Shown: positions 34,450 to 43,452 of the stretch, piece by piece
Numbering within the stretch: position 1 is the stretch's first letter
Layout of the letters: the number at the start of each line of letters is the position of its first letter
Assembly (NCBI RefSeq): GCF_020447265.1
Contig: NZ_JAJADR010000007.1
Location: 62,001 to 126,000, forward strand
Reading direction: 5' to 3'
Length of the DNA: 64,000 nt
Source: Hymenobacter lucidus
GTDB lineage: Bacteria; Bacteroidota; Bacteroidia; Cytophagales; Hymenobacteraceae
Translations under genes and position numbers: made by a program
Notes under the pieces: generated by a model
The model's input: only the letters and a program-made list of their open reading frames with translations
Told to the model about the DNA's origin: nothing
The model's database searches: none

Positions 34450-34480
34450 AGCGGCGCTCTTCCATTGGAAAAGCGCCGCT
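34450..34480 (-). terminator. Hairpin terminator downstream of the 34.5-34.9 kb gene
   Basis: A 9-bp perfect stem (AGCGGCGCT / AGCGCCGCT) with a 13-base loop; on the minus strand it is followed by TTTATTTT. It lies just past the end of the small gene at 34511-34885. Confidence 0.75.
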
Positions 34481-34510
34481 AAATATCCTTTGCAGAGAAG
34501 ACCAAACAGC

Positions 34511-34885
34511 TTATTCTTTGCTTAACTCGCCACGCACGTCGGCTTCAGCGTCGGCTTCGGGCTCGTTTTTCGCGCCCTTCTTCTTGGCCTCAGTGCTGGT
34601 GCGGCGCATGAAGTCTTCGTCGGACTCTTCGGGTTCGGCCGCCCCGTTTTCCAACGGAAAATCTTCGTCGTCTTCGACCTTCTCGCCAAACTGTCCGTCG
34701 CGGTTCACCAGCTTCTTGTCGCGCACGTGCTGGTTGAGGAAGTGGTTGATTTCCTCGATGGAGTAGTTGGAGGTGATTTCGCCCAGCGGATTGACCTTGA
34801 TTTCGAAGCCTTCCAGGTCTTTGTGCACCCGGGCTTTTTTCTCGGGGTCGGTTTTCTTGCTCTTGTTGACGGGTTTCTTAGCCAT
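34511..34885 (-). CDS. Acidic conserved hypothetical protein
   Basis: 124 residues: a Lys-rich N-terminus (MAKKPVNKSKKTDPEKKARVHK), a central conserved-looking core (LEGFEIKVNPLGEITSNYSIEEINHFLNQHVRDKKLVNRDG) and an acidic low-complexity tail. No membrane segment or signal. The core resembles a small Bacteroidota protein of unknown function. It lies between gltX and AIM24 on the minus strand. Confidence 0.7.
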   Translation of the reverse strand: MAKKPVNKSKKTDPEKKARVHKDLEGFEIKVNPLGEITSNYSIEEINHFLNQHVRDKKLVNRDGQFGEKVEDDEDFPLENGAAEPEESDEDFMRRTSTEAKKKGAKNEPEADAEADVRGELSKE

Positions 34886-35003
34886 GATGTCGTCCGTAGG
34901 TAGGTGTGTGCTACGCCAGCGCCTTGCCCAAACACGAAGGCCGCTCCGTACCGATAGTACGAAGCGGCCCCGGTGCCGGATGCCCGAATTTTAAAACGGC
35001 TGG

Positions 35004-36563
35004 TTAGGCGCTGGCTTTGTCGGCCAGGCGCGCCACGGCGGATTCAATGCGCTGCGCCGTTTCCTGCGCCCCAATGATGCTCATAATGGCCATCAGGTCG
35101 GGGCCGGCGGCTACACCGGTAACTACCGTGCGCAAAGCCTGCAATACCTGCCCGATTTTCACGCCCTGGCGCTCCAACACCATCGTCAGCAGGGTTTTGA
35201 TGCCCTCGGGCGTAGTATCGTTGTGGGCGGGCAGCTCCTGGGCAAATTGCAGCAAAGCCGAAGCCGTAGCGGCATTCCACTTCTTGCTGATGACCTGCTC
35301 GTCGTAGCTTTCGGGGGCAATAAAGAAGTACTGCGCCTCGCGCCAGAAGTCCTGCGGGAAGGTCACGCGTTCCTTCATTGCGCCTACAATCTGCACGGCC
35401 TTCTCTTCGGAGCACTCGATGTTGTGCTCTCGCAGGGCCGTGAGCAGGAACTGGGCCAGCTCGGTATCGGGCTTGGCGCGCAGGTAATGCTCGTTGTACC
35501 AGCGCACCTTGTTCTGGTCGAAGCGGGCCGGCGACTTGCTCACCCGCTCAATGCTGAAAGCCTCAATCAGCTCCGGCATGGAGAAAATTTCCTGCTGGGA
35601 GCCGGGGTTCCAGCCCAGAAAGGCCAGGAAGTTGATGAAGGCGTCGGGCAGGTAACCACTCTCGCGGTAGCCGCTGCTCACCGTGGGCTGGCCGGTTTCG
35701 GAGTCCACACCGTGCCATTCGAGCGGGAATACGGGGAAGCCGAGCTTGTCGCCGTCGCGTTTGCTGAGCTTGCCGGTGCCGTCGGGCTTGAGCAGCAGGG
35801 GCAGGTGGGCAAACTGCGGCATGGTGTCTTCCCAGCCGAAATAGCGGTAGAGCAGCACGTGCAGCGGGGCCGAGGGCAGCCACTCTTCGCCCCGGATTAC
35901 GTGGGTGATTTCCATCAGATGGTCATCCACGATGTTGGCCAGGTGATAGGTCGGCATGCCGTCCGACTTCATCAGCACCTTGTCGTCGATGCTGCTGGAA
36001 TGGACCACTACCCAGCCCCGAATCATGTCGTTGAAGCGTACTTCCTCCTTGCGCGGCACTTTCAGACGAATCACGTAGGGCGCGCCGCTGTCGAGCAGTT
36101 GCTTCACCTCGTCTTCGGGCAGCGTGAGGGAGTTGCGCATCTGAGTGCGCGTAATGCTGTTGTACTGCGGGTTGGGCACCTTGGCGGCCGTTAGGCGGGC
36201 GCGCATGGCGTCCAGCTCTTCAGGCGAGTCGAAGGCATAGTAGGCATGGCCGCTGTTGATGAGCTGCATGGCGTACTGCATATACATCGGCTTCCGCTCA
36301 CTCTGCCGGTAGGGCGCGTGCGGGCCGGGCGTCTCGCTCCACGGGCTTTCGTCGAGCTCGATGCCGCACCATTTCAGGGATTCGGCAATGTACTTTTCAG
36401 CACCGGGCACGAAGCGGTTCTGGTCGGTGTCTTCGATGCGCAATAGCATCTTACCGCCCATCTTGCGGGCAAACAAATAGTTATACAGCGCCGTGCGCAC
36501 GCCACCGATATGTAACGGTCCCGTAGGGCTGGGCGCAAAGCGCACCCGTACTTCTCTCTCCAT
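35004..36563 (-). CDS. gltX: Glutamate--tRNA ligase
   Basis: Class I aminoacyl-tRNA synthetase charging tRNA-Glu. 519 residues. The Rossmann fold starts VRVRFAPSPTGPLHIGG (HIGH-type motif), and KLSKR is the second ATP motif (about residue 270). GESP-like catalytic residues and the helical anticodon-binding domain follow. Normal length for a full-length GluRS. A stable GC-rich hairpin at about 34939-34969 lies past its end and could stop transcription. The family B repeat begins 58 bases upstream. Confidence 0.96.
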   Translation of the reverse strand: MEREVRVRFAPSPTGPLHIGGVRTALYNYLFARKMGGKMLLRIEDTDQNRFVPGAEKYIAESLKWCGIELDESPWSETPGPHAPYRQSERKPMYMQYAMQLINSGHAYYAFDSPEELDAMRARLTAAKVPNPQYNSITRTQMRNSLTLPEDEVKQLLDSGAPYVIRLKVPRKEEVRFNDMIRGWVVVHSSSIDDKVLMKSDGMPTYHLANIVDDHLMEITHVIRGEEWLPSAPLHVLLYRYFGWEDTMPQFAHLPLLLKPDGTGKLSKRDGDKLGFPVFPLEWHGVDSETGQPTVSSGYRESGYLPDAFINFLAFLGWNPGSQQEIFSMPELIEAFSIERVSKSPARFDQNKVRWYNEHYLRAKPDTELAQFLLTALREHNIECSEEKAVQIVGAMKERVTFPQDFWREAQYFFIAPESYDEQVISKKWNAATASALLQFAQELPAHNDTTPEGIKTLLTMVLERQGVKIGQVLQALRTVVTGVAAGPDLMAIMSIIGAQETAQRIESAVARLADKASA

Positions 36564-36620
36564 AAAAACAGAAATTCGCGTCGAATCTGACTAGAAACGT
36601 GCCGCGAAGGTACAAAGATC

Positions 36621-36728
36621 AAATGGTGATTTAGTGAGATGGTGAAATGGTGAGTTGTTGTTCCGTTGGCGCTATTTGCGCGGTCAGAACGACAAACTTA
36701 CCATTTCATTATCTCACTAAATCACCAC
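36621..36728. repeat. Dispersed palindromic repeat family B, copy 1
   Basis: Left arm (GTGATTTAGTGAGATGGTGA and ATGGTGAGTTGTTGTTC) and right arm (CAGAACGACAAACTTACC and ATTTCATTATCTCACTAAATCACC) are near-complementary around a centre containing GCGCTATTTGCGC. It ends at the stop codon of the 61-residue gene. A similar element follows that gene's start, so the two bracket it exactly. Confidence 0.75.
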
Positions 36729-36913
36729 TACTCCCGATTGCGGAAGGTTAGGTAGAGGATGAGACCCAGCAGCGTGATGCCGCCCCGGATAACCCAGGCC
36801 ACGGTGGCGCCCCACTGGTCAATCCAGGTGAGGAGCATGGATTTCATGCCCAGCGAAGGCAAAATCAACGACAGCAGGCCGAGCAGGAGCAAGCCTAGTC
36901 CAAGTTCTTTCAT
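36728..36913 (-). CDS. Small two-helix membrane protein between repeats
   Basis: 61 residues with two hydrophobic helices (about 3-20 and 37-56). Plausible ATG at 36913. The gene is flanked on both sides by family B palindromes that touch its start and stop codons, so its promoter and terminator may lie in or beyond them. No family recognised; it may be a real small membrane protein or a passenger caught between repeats. Confidence 0.6.
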   Translation of the reverse strand: MKELGLGLLLLGLLSLILPSLGMKSMLLTWIDQWGATVAWVIRGGITLLGLILYLTFRNRE

Positions 36914-36914
36914 A

Positions 36915-37012
36915 CAGTGAAATTGTGAAGTGGTGAAATAGCGAGTTGTTGTTCAATATGCGCAATAGCACACAGTCAGAACGAAAAACTCACTATTTCA
37001 CTACCTCACCAA
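36915..37012. repeat. Dispersed palindromic repeat family B, copy 2
   Basis: Left arm (AGTGAAATTGTGAAGTGG and AAATAGCGAGTTGTTGTTC) and right arm (GTCAGAACGAAAAACTCACT and ATTTCACTACCTCACC) around a centre with ATGCGCAATAGC. It shares the words GAGTTGTTGTTC and CAGAACGA with copy 1 and the half-copy at 2752-2791. Confidence 0.75.
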
Positions 37013-37016
37013 GGCT

Positions 37017-37403
37017 CTATTTTACGGCGATGCACGAAATTTCTACCTGCACGTCTTTAGGCAGGCGGCTTACTTCCACGGTTTCGCGGGCCGGGGCGTA
37101 GTCGGCCTCGAAGTAGCTACCGTAGATTTCGTTGATCAGGCCAAAGTTGCCGAGGTCTTTCACGAAGATGCTGCACTTCACCACGTCGCGCAGGGTGAGG
37201 CCGGCGGCGCCCAGCACGGCCTGCAGGTTACGCATCACCTGGTGGGTTTCGGCGGCTACGTCGCCATTGCCAACGAGCTGGCCGGTGGTAGCATCCAAGG
37301 CAACCTGGCCCGAGACGTACACGGTGTTGCCGGCCTGAATAGCCTGGCTGTAGGGGCCGATAGGAGCAGGGGCTTCGGGTGAGTAAATGATGGTGTTGGC
37401 CAT
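37017..37403 (-). CDS. ridA: RidA family reactive-intermediate deaminase
   Basis: 128-residue RidA/YjgF/UK114 protein that hydrolyses 2-aminoacrylate and related enamines. Family marks are YSPEAPAPIGPYSQAIQAGNTVYVSGQ, the catalytic-region Arg in ARETVEVSRLPKDVQVEI, and a normal length. Single gene with the ATG at 37403; family B copy 2 ends just beyond its stop. Confidence 0.95.
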   Translation of the reverse strand: MANTIIYSPEAPAPIGPYSQAIQAGNTVYVSGQVALDATTGQLVGNGDVAAETHQVMRNLQAVLGAAGLTLRDVVKCSIFVKDLGNFGLINEIYGSYFEADYAPARETVEVSRLPKDVQVEISCIAVK

Positions 37404-37511
37404 AAGAAGTAAGTTGGGAAAGGCAGGTAAGTTTTAAGGCAGAAAGCTAAGCAATAACGGTGGGCCGGTAGCTGCACGCAGCTACAGGATGGCATGAAGC
37501 GGCGGTAATCC

Positions 37512-39008
37512 TCAAGGCGCAACGACCTGCTCTGCCGACACTCGGATACTTTTTTTACCGAAAAACTCGGCGTAAGCCTGATTCGACCAATCGTCGGTAG
37601 TAGGAGTAATGTCGTAGAAAAGCAGCGTTTTCGACGGGTTGCGCAGCGGTTCTACTACCACGTCCGGAGTGTTGGCCGACTCCCAGGAGTGCAGGTATTG
37701 GTAGCGGGCCGTCAACTGCGCATCGTAGCGCGCCGCCGCGCCGCTTAGCCAGTCCTGGTAGGCTAGCATGATGTTGTTGGTATTGTCGACTTTTTCGCGG
37801 CCCCGGGCTCGGAACCGATGCCCCACTGCAAACGCCAGTACCACCCAGCCCACAAGCAGCCAGTGAGCATAAGCCGGCACCGCGTCGGCCGGTGCAGTAG
37901 CGCGGCTCCAATAGCGCCGGGCCCAGGCGTGGGCATTCACAAACCAGCCCACCAGAAAAAATAAGTACAGCACGTTCTGGGAGCGAGGCGGCATGGATGT
38001 GCTGGTAGCATAATGCGCCAGCGAGAAGACGATAATAACCGAAACGGGTAGCAACAGAGTAATAAAGAGCGGGTTTTGCGCCAGCCGGTTCAAGGGTAGG
38101 TCCGGCACGCGGCTTAGGCGGTAGCTGAGCGGGGCCAGCAGCACGGTAATAGCCAGCAGTACCCCGTTGCCCAGCCAGTTGATCAGGCACCGGTAGGCCG
38201 ACAGCGCGCCCCTGTCGACGGCTTGCAGCACCGTGTACTGTTGCCGGTGCTCATGCATCCGGACGAAGTTGCCGGGCGCCAGAAACGCCACGGCACAGGC
38301 GGCCACTACCACCGCGCTGAGCAGCATATATTCCCAATCGATCCGGCGCTGTTGGATGCAGCGCAGCAGGGTGAAGCTGCCGAGGCCAACCAGCAGGGGC
38401 AGGGCATTGGTTTCGTTGCCGCCTACTACTACACTGGCTAGCAGCGCCGCAACACCCAGCCACTTGCGGCGAGCAGCCCCGGCCGGCATGTTGGCATGGC
38501 GCACCAAGGCACCCAGCAACAGTAGCGTTAAGCAGGCCGGTACCATATAGTTGTAGTCACTGGTAATCCAGTAGAACCCTTCTGCCGGGCTTGGCATTTG
38601 AAACAGGAAAAGAGCCGTTAGTGCTCCTGCCGCTAGCCAGGCGTACCGCCGCTTGTACTGCTCGCCCAGCAGCACACGGAATAGCAGATAAGCCGCTACG
38701 GGCAGCAGCAGAATCATCAGCAGGCACACGAGACCGTAGCCCTCAGTGATGTAACCGTAAGCCACCGGATTCAGCAGCCCCCACAGCGCAGCAGCGGTGT
38801 AGCGGCCCGTCCAATGGTAATACATATAAGAAATGTAGCCCCAGTGCCCGTGTTTGCTCACATCGTTGGCGGTCAGAAAATCATCGGCCGACGGGTGAGC
38901 ATACCAGCATAGCGCCACGAAGGGCAGCAGGCTTAGGACGCCGGTAATTCCTATTAAAAACGAAACAGTTGACTGTGAAAAACGCGTCGGGGATAAAGCT
39001 GCTTTCAT
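37512..39008 (-). CDS. DUF6056 multi-pass membrane protein
   Basis: 498 residues with about ten transmembrane helices. Near the N-terminus a periplasmic loop carries HPSADDFLTANDVSKHGHWGY, an acidic pair after a first helix like that of lipid-linked GT-C glycosyltransferases. The DUF6056 family has no proven function; transfer of a sugar to an envelope glycan is inference. Gene alone between the ridA region and glmS. Confidence 0.72.
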   Translation of the reverse strand: MKAALSPTRFSQSTVSFLIGITGVLSLLPFVALCWYAHPSADDFLTANDVSKHGHWGYISYMYYHWTGRYTAAALWGLLNPVAYGYITEGYGLVCLLMILLLPVAAYLLFRVLLGEQYKRRYAWLAAGALTALFLFQMPSPAEGFYWITSDYNYMVPACLTLLLLGALVRHANMPAGAARRKWLGVAALLASVVVGGNETNALPLLVGLGSFTLLRCIQQRRIDWEYMLLSAVVVAACAVAFLAPGNFVRMHEHRQQYTVLQAVDRGALSAYRCLINWLGNGVLLAITVLLAPLSYRLSRVPDLPLNRLAQNPLFITLLLPVSVIIVFSLAHYATSTSMPPRSQNVLYLFFLVGWFVNAHAWARRYWSRATAPADAVPAYAHWLLVGWVVLAFAVGHRFRARGREKVDNTNNIMLAYQDWLSGAAARYDAQLTARYQYLHSWESANTPDVVVEPLRNPSKTLLFYDITPTTDDWSNQAYAEFFGKKSIRVSAEQVVAP

Positions 39009-39055
39009 ACACTGAAAGAGGTAGTAATTGACCTTATATAGAATTGGAAAGGCAT

Positions 39056-39088
39056 AAAAAGAGCGCCCTTTGCGGAGGCGCTCTTTTT
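39056..39088 (-). terminator. Hairpin terminator after glmS
   Basis: A 12-bp perfect stem (AAAAAGAGCGCC / GGCGCTCTTTTT) with a 9-base loop and T/A runs; on the minus strand it lies just past the glmS stop at 39110. Confidence 0.85.
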
Positions 39089-39109
39089 GTATTCAGTGAT
39101 GTACAAAAC

Positions 39110-40945
39110 TTACTCTACCGTCACCGACTTAGCCAAGTTACGGGGCTGGTCGACGTTGCAGCCGCGCAGAACGGCAATGTGGTAGGAAAGCAGCTGCAGC
39201 GGAATCACCGATACCAATGGCATCAGTACTTCGCTCGTAGCGGGTACCTCGATGGTGAATTCAGCCATAGCCGGAATTACTGTGTCGCCTTCCGTTACTA
39301 CGGCAATGATGCGGCCTTTGCGGGCCTTCACTTCCTGGATGTTCGATACTACTTTCTCGTACGAGCTGTCTTTGGTAGCAATAACCACCACGGGCATGTT
39401 CTCGTCGATAAGCGCAATCGGACCGTGCTTCATCTCGGCCGCCGGATAGCCTTCGGCGTGGATGTAGCTGATTTCCTTGAGCTTAAGCGCACCTTCCAGG
39501 GCTACAGGGAAGTTGTAGCCGCGGCCCAAATACAGGAAGTTAGTCGAATCCTTGAAGATTTCGGCAATGGCCTCAATCTCATTGTTTAGCAACAGCGCCT
39601 TTTCAACTTTCGATGGAATGTTGCTCAACTCTACCATCAGTTCCCGCAGCTTAGAGTCGGTAAGAGTGCCGCGCTTGTGGCCCACAATCATGGCCAGCAG
39701 CGTCAGTACCGTAACCTGGGCCGTGAAAGCCTTGGTCGAAGCCACCCCAATTTCGGGGCCGGCGTGCGTGTAAGCACCCGCGTCGGTAGCGCGAGCAATG
39801 CTCGAGCCTACCACGTTGCAGATACCGAAGATGGTAGCGCCTTTGCTCTTGGCCAACTCAATGGCCGCCAGCGTGTCGGCCGTTTCGCCCGACTGAGAAA
39901 TAGCCAGCACGATGTCGCGCTCGGTGATAATGGGGTTGCGGTAGCGGAACTCGGAGGCGTATTCCACTTCCACCGGAATGCGGGCCAGGTCCTCAATGAG
40001 GTATTCTGCTACCAAGCCGGCGTGCCACGAAGTACCGCAGGCCACGATGATGATCCGGTCGGCATTGACAAACTTCCGCTCGTAGGCCCGGATACCGCCC
40101 ATGTTCAGGTGGCCGGCCTCCAGCTCCAGACGACCCCGCATGGAATCGAGGATAGAGCGGGGCTGTTCGAAGATTTCCTTGAGCATGAAATGCTCGTAGC
40201 CGCCTTTCTCAATGCTGTCCAGCTCCAACTCCAGCTTCTGGATATACGGCGTCTGCTGCACGTCTTCCTTCGAGCGGATATCGAGCTTACCGTCGCGGAT
40301 AACTACGATTTCGTAGTCGTTCACATACACTACCTCGTTGGTATACTCAATGATGGGCGTAGCATCCGAAGCCAGGAAGAACTCATCTTTGCCGATACCG
40401 ATTACCAGCGGGGAGCCTTTACGGGCCGCAATCAGCTGATTAGGGTCGTCTTTGCTCAGTACCACGATGGCGTAGGCTCCTACTACTTCGTGCAGGGCCA
40501 AGCGCACGGCCTCTTCCAGCGAGCAGCTGTTCTGCTTCTGGATTTCCTCAATCAGATTGACGAAGACTTCCGTGTCGGTATCGGAGTGAAAAACGTGGCC
40601 TTGCTTCTGCAAGTGGGTCTTCAGAGCCGCGTAGTTCTCGATGATGCCGTTGTGGATGATGGCAATCCGCTCGGAGGTAGAGTAGTGCGGGTGAGCATTT
40701 GAATCGTTCGGTTCGCCGTGGGTAGCCCAGCGCGTGTGGCCCATGCCAATGTGCGCGTGCGTATCCTTCTCGGCAATGAAGTTCTCAAGTTCCTGAACTT
40801 TGCCCTTCTTCTTATAAACGTTCAGGGCTCCGTTCAGCAGGGCAACGCCTGCCGAGTCGTAGCCGCGGTACTCCAGGCGACGCAGGCCTTTTATGATAAT
40901 GGGGCAAGCCTCACGGTACCCGATGTAAGCGACGATTCCGCACAT
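39110..40945 (-). CDS. glmS: Glutamine--fructose-6-phosphate aminotransferase
   Basis: Makes glucosamine-6-phosphate, the first step toward UDP-GlcNAc for peptidoglycan and LPS. 611 residues: class-II glutaminase with N-terminal catalytic Cys (MCGIVAYIGYREACP), then two SIS sugar-isomerase domains (CGTSWHAGL, SQSGETADTLAA, and EGYPAAEMKHGPIALID), and a C-terminal LAKSVTVE that matches the conserved GlmS end. No glmS ribozyme-like sequence was recognised upstream. Confidence 0.97.
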   Translation of the reverse strand: MCGIVAYIGYREACPIIIKGLRRLEYRGYDSAGVALLNGALNVYKKKGKVQELENFIAEKDTHAHIGMGHTRWATHGEPNDSNAHPHYSTSERIAIIHNGIIENYAALKTHLQKQGHVFHSDTDTEVFVNLIEEIQKQNSCSLEEAVRLALHEVVGAYAIVVLSKDDPNQLIAARKGSPLVIGIGKDEFFLASDATPIIEYTNEVVYVNDYEIVVIRDGKLDIRSKEDVQQTPYIQKLELELDSIEKGGYEHFMLKEIFEQPRSILDSMRGRLELEAGHLNMGGIRAYERKFVNADRIIIVACGTSWHAGLVAEYLIEDLARIPVEVEYASEFRYRNPIITERDIVLAISQSGETADTLAAIELAKSKGATIFGICNVVGSSIARATDAGAYTHAGPEIGVASTKAFTAQVTVLTLLAMIVGHKRGTLTDSKLRELMVELSNIPSKVEKALLLNNEIEAIAEIFKDSTNFLYLGRGYNFPVALEGALKLKEISYIHAEGYPAAEMKHGPIALIDENMPVVVIATKDSSYEKVVSNIQEVKARKGRIIAVVTEGDTVIPAMAEFTIEVPATSEVLMPLVSVIPLQLLSYHIAVLRGCNVDQPRNLAKSVTVE

Positions 40946-40976
40946 AGTGTGTCAGAGAAAGAGATGTTGAGAGAAA

Positions 40977-41022
40977 AATCACTCCGGCCCGGCCCTTCAA
41001 CAAAGGCCGTGCCGGAGTGATT
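40977..41022 (-). terminator. Hairpin terminator after the DUF4270 gene
   Basis: A 12-bp perfect stem (AATCACTCCGGC / GCCGGAGTGATT) with a long loop that can extend pairing; on the minus strand a T-rich tail follows. It separates the DUF4270 gene from glmS. Confidence 0.7.
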
Positions 41023-41042
41023 CGTATGAAATCAGCTGATCC

Positions 41043-42536
41043 TTAGCGCAACTTGGATGAGTATACGCGCAACTTAATTTTCTGGGCGTCCAGTACGCTC
41101 CGATTTAGCGACAGGCCGAATGAGCGGCGCAGCACCGGACTGAGCATCAAAGAGGCGGCCTGCTCACCCAATTGATTAGCCAAGTAAGCCTGCAGATAGG
41201 TGGTGATAACCACGCTGTAGTATTTGTTGGTCGGGCTGAGGTTATATAGGGTCACGACGGCTTCGTTACCCTGTCCTAATTGGTTTTGCAGATTTGCCTG
41301 TACAATCCGCTCCACTGGCGAAATGTTCACGGTACGCAGTAGCACCCGATTTTGGGCGTTTAGCTCGTAGAGGAATGCCTGAGTCGGGTTGGGAAACAAG
41401 GCGCCGCCCGACGATTTTACCGGAATAATCAATTCAGCCCGGTTGATGGCCAGTGCCGACTGGTCGCGCAACGCATCCAGCCCCGTGAAAGTCAGCTTGG
41501 CAGCCAAACCTACACCTTCCTGCATATACGCCAGGTTGTCAGTGGTGCGCACCGATTGCGTGCCATTAGCCAAGACATCGAAGGGCGCTTTCAGTGCCGT
41601 TGAAATCTGGCTGTAATAGCGTGGAGCGTTCGGGTCGCTGCTGGCGTAGGAAGTACCCAGACGAATAGTGTAGGGCTGTGGCACGTAGGGCTGCGTTCTG
41701 CCCGTTTTGGTCGAGTGGAAATAAACGAAAATCCGGTTATCGACCGAGCGGTTAATGCCTAGTACCGCGCTGCTATACCCTGCAGCAGGAGCAATGGCAA
41801 GGCCTTTAATTATTTCGTCCAGCTTAGCCTGCGTGAAAGAAGCGTCGTTCAACGCCCCAAATAAACGGGTAGCCAGCTCGGAGTTGCGCACCTGGTCTTT
41901 GTGCAGCACCAGCCGAATTGTCGGATCTGGAACGGTAACAGTAGTCGTACTATCGACGGTGCCCGGAACCTTGTTACCGTCCGCATTCTTGATCAGCTTT
42001 TTCAGCCCATTGGCCCGCTCTTCCTTCTTGGTTCGGTTGAGCGAGCTTATCAGATTGGTACCAATGGCTGAACCCAACGCCACGTCAGCGACGCCCGCGT
42101 TATAGGTTTTCTTCTCGTTGAGTGGTTCCGCCAGCGGAAGCAGGTCGAAGTGAACTGGCTGGGCCGAGCTGCCATACACCTGGTCGAAGGCCGATACGAC
42201 CACCACCGAGTCGAGTTTGGCATTGGTAAACTGGTGCGGTAGTGAATCGGGGCTGGTGCGCAGGTTGTAGAGCACCTTGGCCGTAGTGGTACCCAGCACG
42301 TTGTCCGTAACCCGTCCTACCAAAGCCCGGTCGGCATTCAGGGTTTCCACTGAGTCCTGCAGGATGGTAGCCGCTTCCACTGGGTAGTCGCGGTATTCAG
42401 TGTTGATAGGTGAAGTGCCCGGCAGCTCAACCCCCAGGTCGTTGGGGTCTTCGCAGCTGGTGGTAGCCAGCAGCAGGGCAGTGGAAACAAGGGAAACCGA
42501 AGCTATTCGGAAGGCGCTGCTAATTGGCCAGTTCAT
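41043..42536 (-). CDS. DUF4270 lipoprotein
   Basis: 497 residues from ATG 42536. A signal sequence ends in a lipobox-like LATTSCED, then DPNDLGVELPG, the typical start of the DUF4270 family. The rest is beta-rich with no known catalytic motif. The family is surface-lipoprotein-like and specific to Bacteroidota; its function is unknown. Its start overlaps the end of the upstream starch-synthase-like gene by 17 bases, so the two are probably translationally coupled. Confidence 0.85.
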   Translation of the reverse strand: MNWPISSAFRIASVSLVSTALLLATTSCEDPNDLGVELPGTSPINTEYRDYPVEAATILQDSVETLNADRALVGRVTDNVLGTTTAKVLYNLRTSPDSLPHQFTNAKLDSVVVVSAFDQVYGSSAQPVHFDLLPLAEPLNEKKTYNAGVADVALGSAIGTNLISSLNRTKKEERANGLKKLIKNADGNKVPGTVDSTTTVTVPDPTIRLVLHKDQVRNSELATRLFGALNDASFTQAKLDEIIKGLAIAPAAGYSSAVLGINRSVDNRIFVYFHSTKTGRTQPYVPQPYTIRLGTSYASSDPNAPRYYSQISTALKAPFDVLANGTQSVRTTDNLAYMQEGVGLAAKLTFTGLDALRDQSALAINRAELIIPVKSSGGALFPNPTQAFLYELNAQNRVLLRTVNISPVERIVQANLQNQLGQGNEAVVTLYNLSPTNKYYSVVITTYLQAYLANQLGEQAASLMLSPVLRRSFGLSLNRSVLDAQKIKLRVYSSKLR

Positions 42537-43332
42537 TATAAAGCGTGTAGTAAGAGGAAAGCAGTTGGTCGCCGGTACCAACCTGGCCGATCTGACGTTT
42601 CTGCGAGTACTCCGAAAACAGGGCGTTCAGGTTGTCGCTGAAGTCCTCGTCGGATTTCACCACGGAGTCGGCATATTCCATGCCCACTTTGATGAAGCCG
42701 CCAAAGTCGGCCGTTTTGAGCGCGGCCAGCATTTCGTCATCAATGTCCAGCATTTTGGCCTTCTCGATGATGTCGCCTTCAAATTTGTGGCTGAACTCGT
42801 TGTTGTAGACCGTGAAGACTGACTTGGCATCCTTAAAGATAGGATCCTTCTTGTAGGTGGTCTTCAGGTACATCGGAATCAAGCCGGTCATCCAGTCGTT
42901 GCAATGAACGATGTCGGGTGCCCAGCCCAGCTTTTTCACGGTTTCGAGCACGCCTTTGCAGAAAAAGATGGCGCGCTCATCGTTGTCGGCGTGGAACTTA
43001 TCGTTTTTGTCGACCAGCACCGACTTGCGGTGGAAGTAATCTTCGTTATCGATGAAGTATACTTGCAGCTTCGCATTTGGAATAGAAGCCACTTTGATGA
43101 TAAGCGGCTTTTCCTCCTCACCCACGGCGATGTTGATGCCGGACAGGCGCACTACCTCATGCAAACGGTTCTTACGCTCGTTGATAATACCAAAGCGGGG
43201 CACGAAAATGCGGATTTCCATCCCCATCTCCTGCATTCCCTGCGGTAGCATACGCAGAAACTCCGCTACCTTGGTCGTCTGCAAAAACGGGTTAATTTCC
43301 GTGGCAGCGTAAAGTATTCTCAACTTGGACAT
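42520..43332 (-). CDS. Starch/glycogen-synthase-like protein, catalytic N-terminal domain only
   Basis: 270 residues matching the GT5 N-terminal Rossmann domain: ILYAATEINPFLQTTKVAEFLRMLPQ, GMEIRIFVPRFG, DIVHCNDWMTGLIPMYL and a YNNEFSHKF segment. The full glycogen synthase is about 480 residues with a second GT-B domain; here that half is absent. The usual KTGGL ADP-glucose loop reads TTKVAEFL, so normal activity is doubtful. Similar short forms are known in Bacteroidota next to panC. It is divergent from panC across a 120-base gap and overlaps the DUF4270 gene. Confidence 0.85.
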   Translation of the reverse strand: MSKLRILYAATEINPFLQTTKVAEFLRMLPQGMQEMGMEIRIFVPRFGIINERKNRLHEVVRLSGINIAVGEEEKPLIIKVASIPNAKLQVYFIDNEDYFHRKSVLVDKNDKFHADNDERAIFFCKGVLETVKKLGWAPDIVHCNDWMTGLIPMYLKTTYKKDPIFKDAKSVFTVYNNEFSHKFEGDIIEKAKMLDIDDEMLAALKTADFGGFIKVGMEYADSVVKSDEDFSDNLNALFSEYSQKRQIGQVGTGDQLLSSYYTLYNELAN

Positions 43333-43452
43333 ATAGAGTCAGTTGGTGTGATTGGGATAGGGCAACACTTTGGGATGCACAAAATTAAGCATTTTTGAGC
43401 GAATTATCAATTAAACCAGCCCCGGCACCCTGCCAACGGGCCTTTTCACCCT

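Noticed and set aside
35223-36194. Long plus-strand open frame opposite gltX
   Set aside because: gltX has both synthetase motifs on the minus strand; the plus frame has none.
39677-40702. Long plus-strand open frame opposite glmS
   Set aside because: Antisense of a complete glmS; no domain visible.
40946-41042. Possible glmS ribozyme before glmS
   Set aside because: The short upstream gap holds only the terminator of the neighbouring gene; no ribozyme-like pairing was found.
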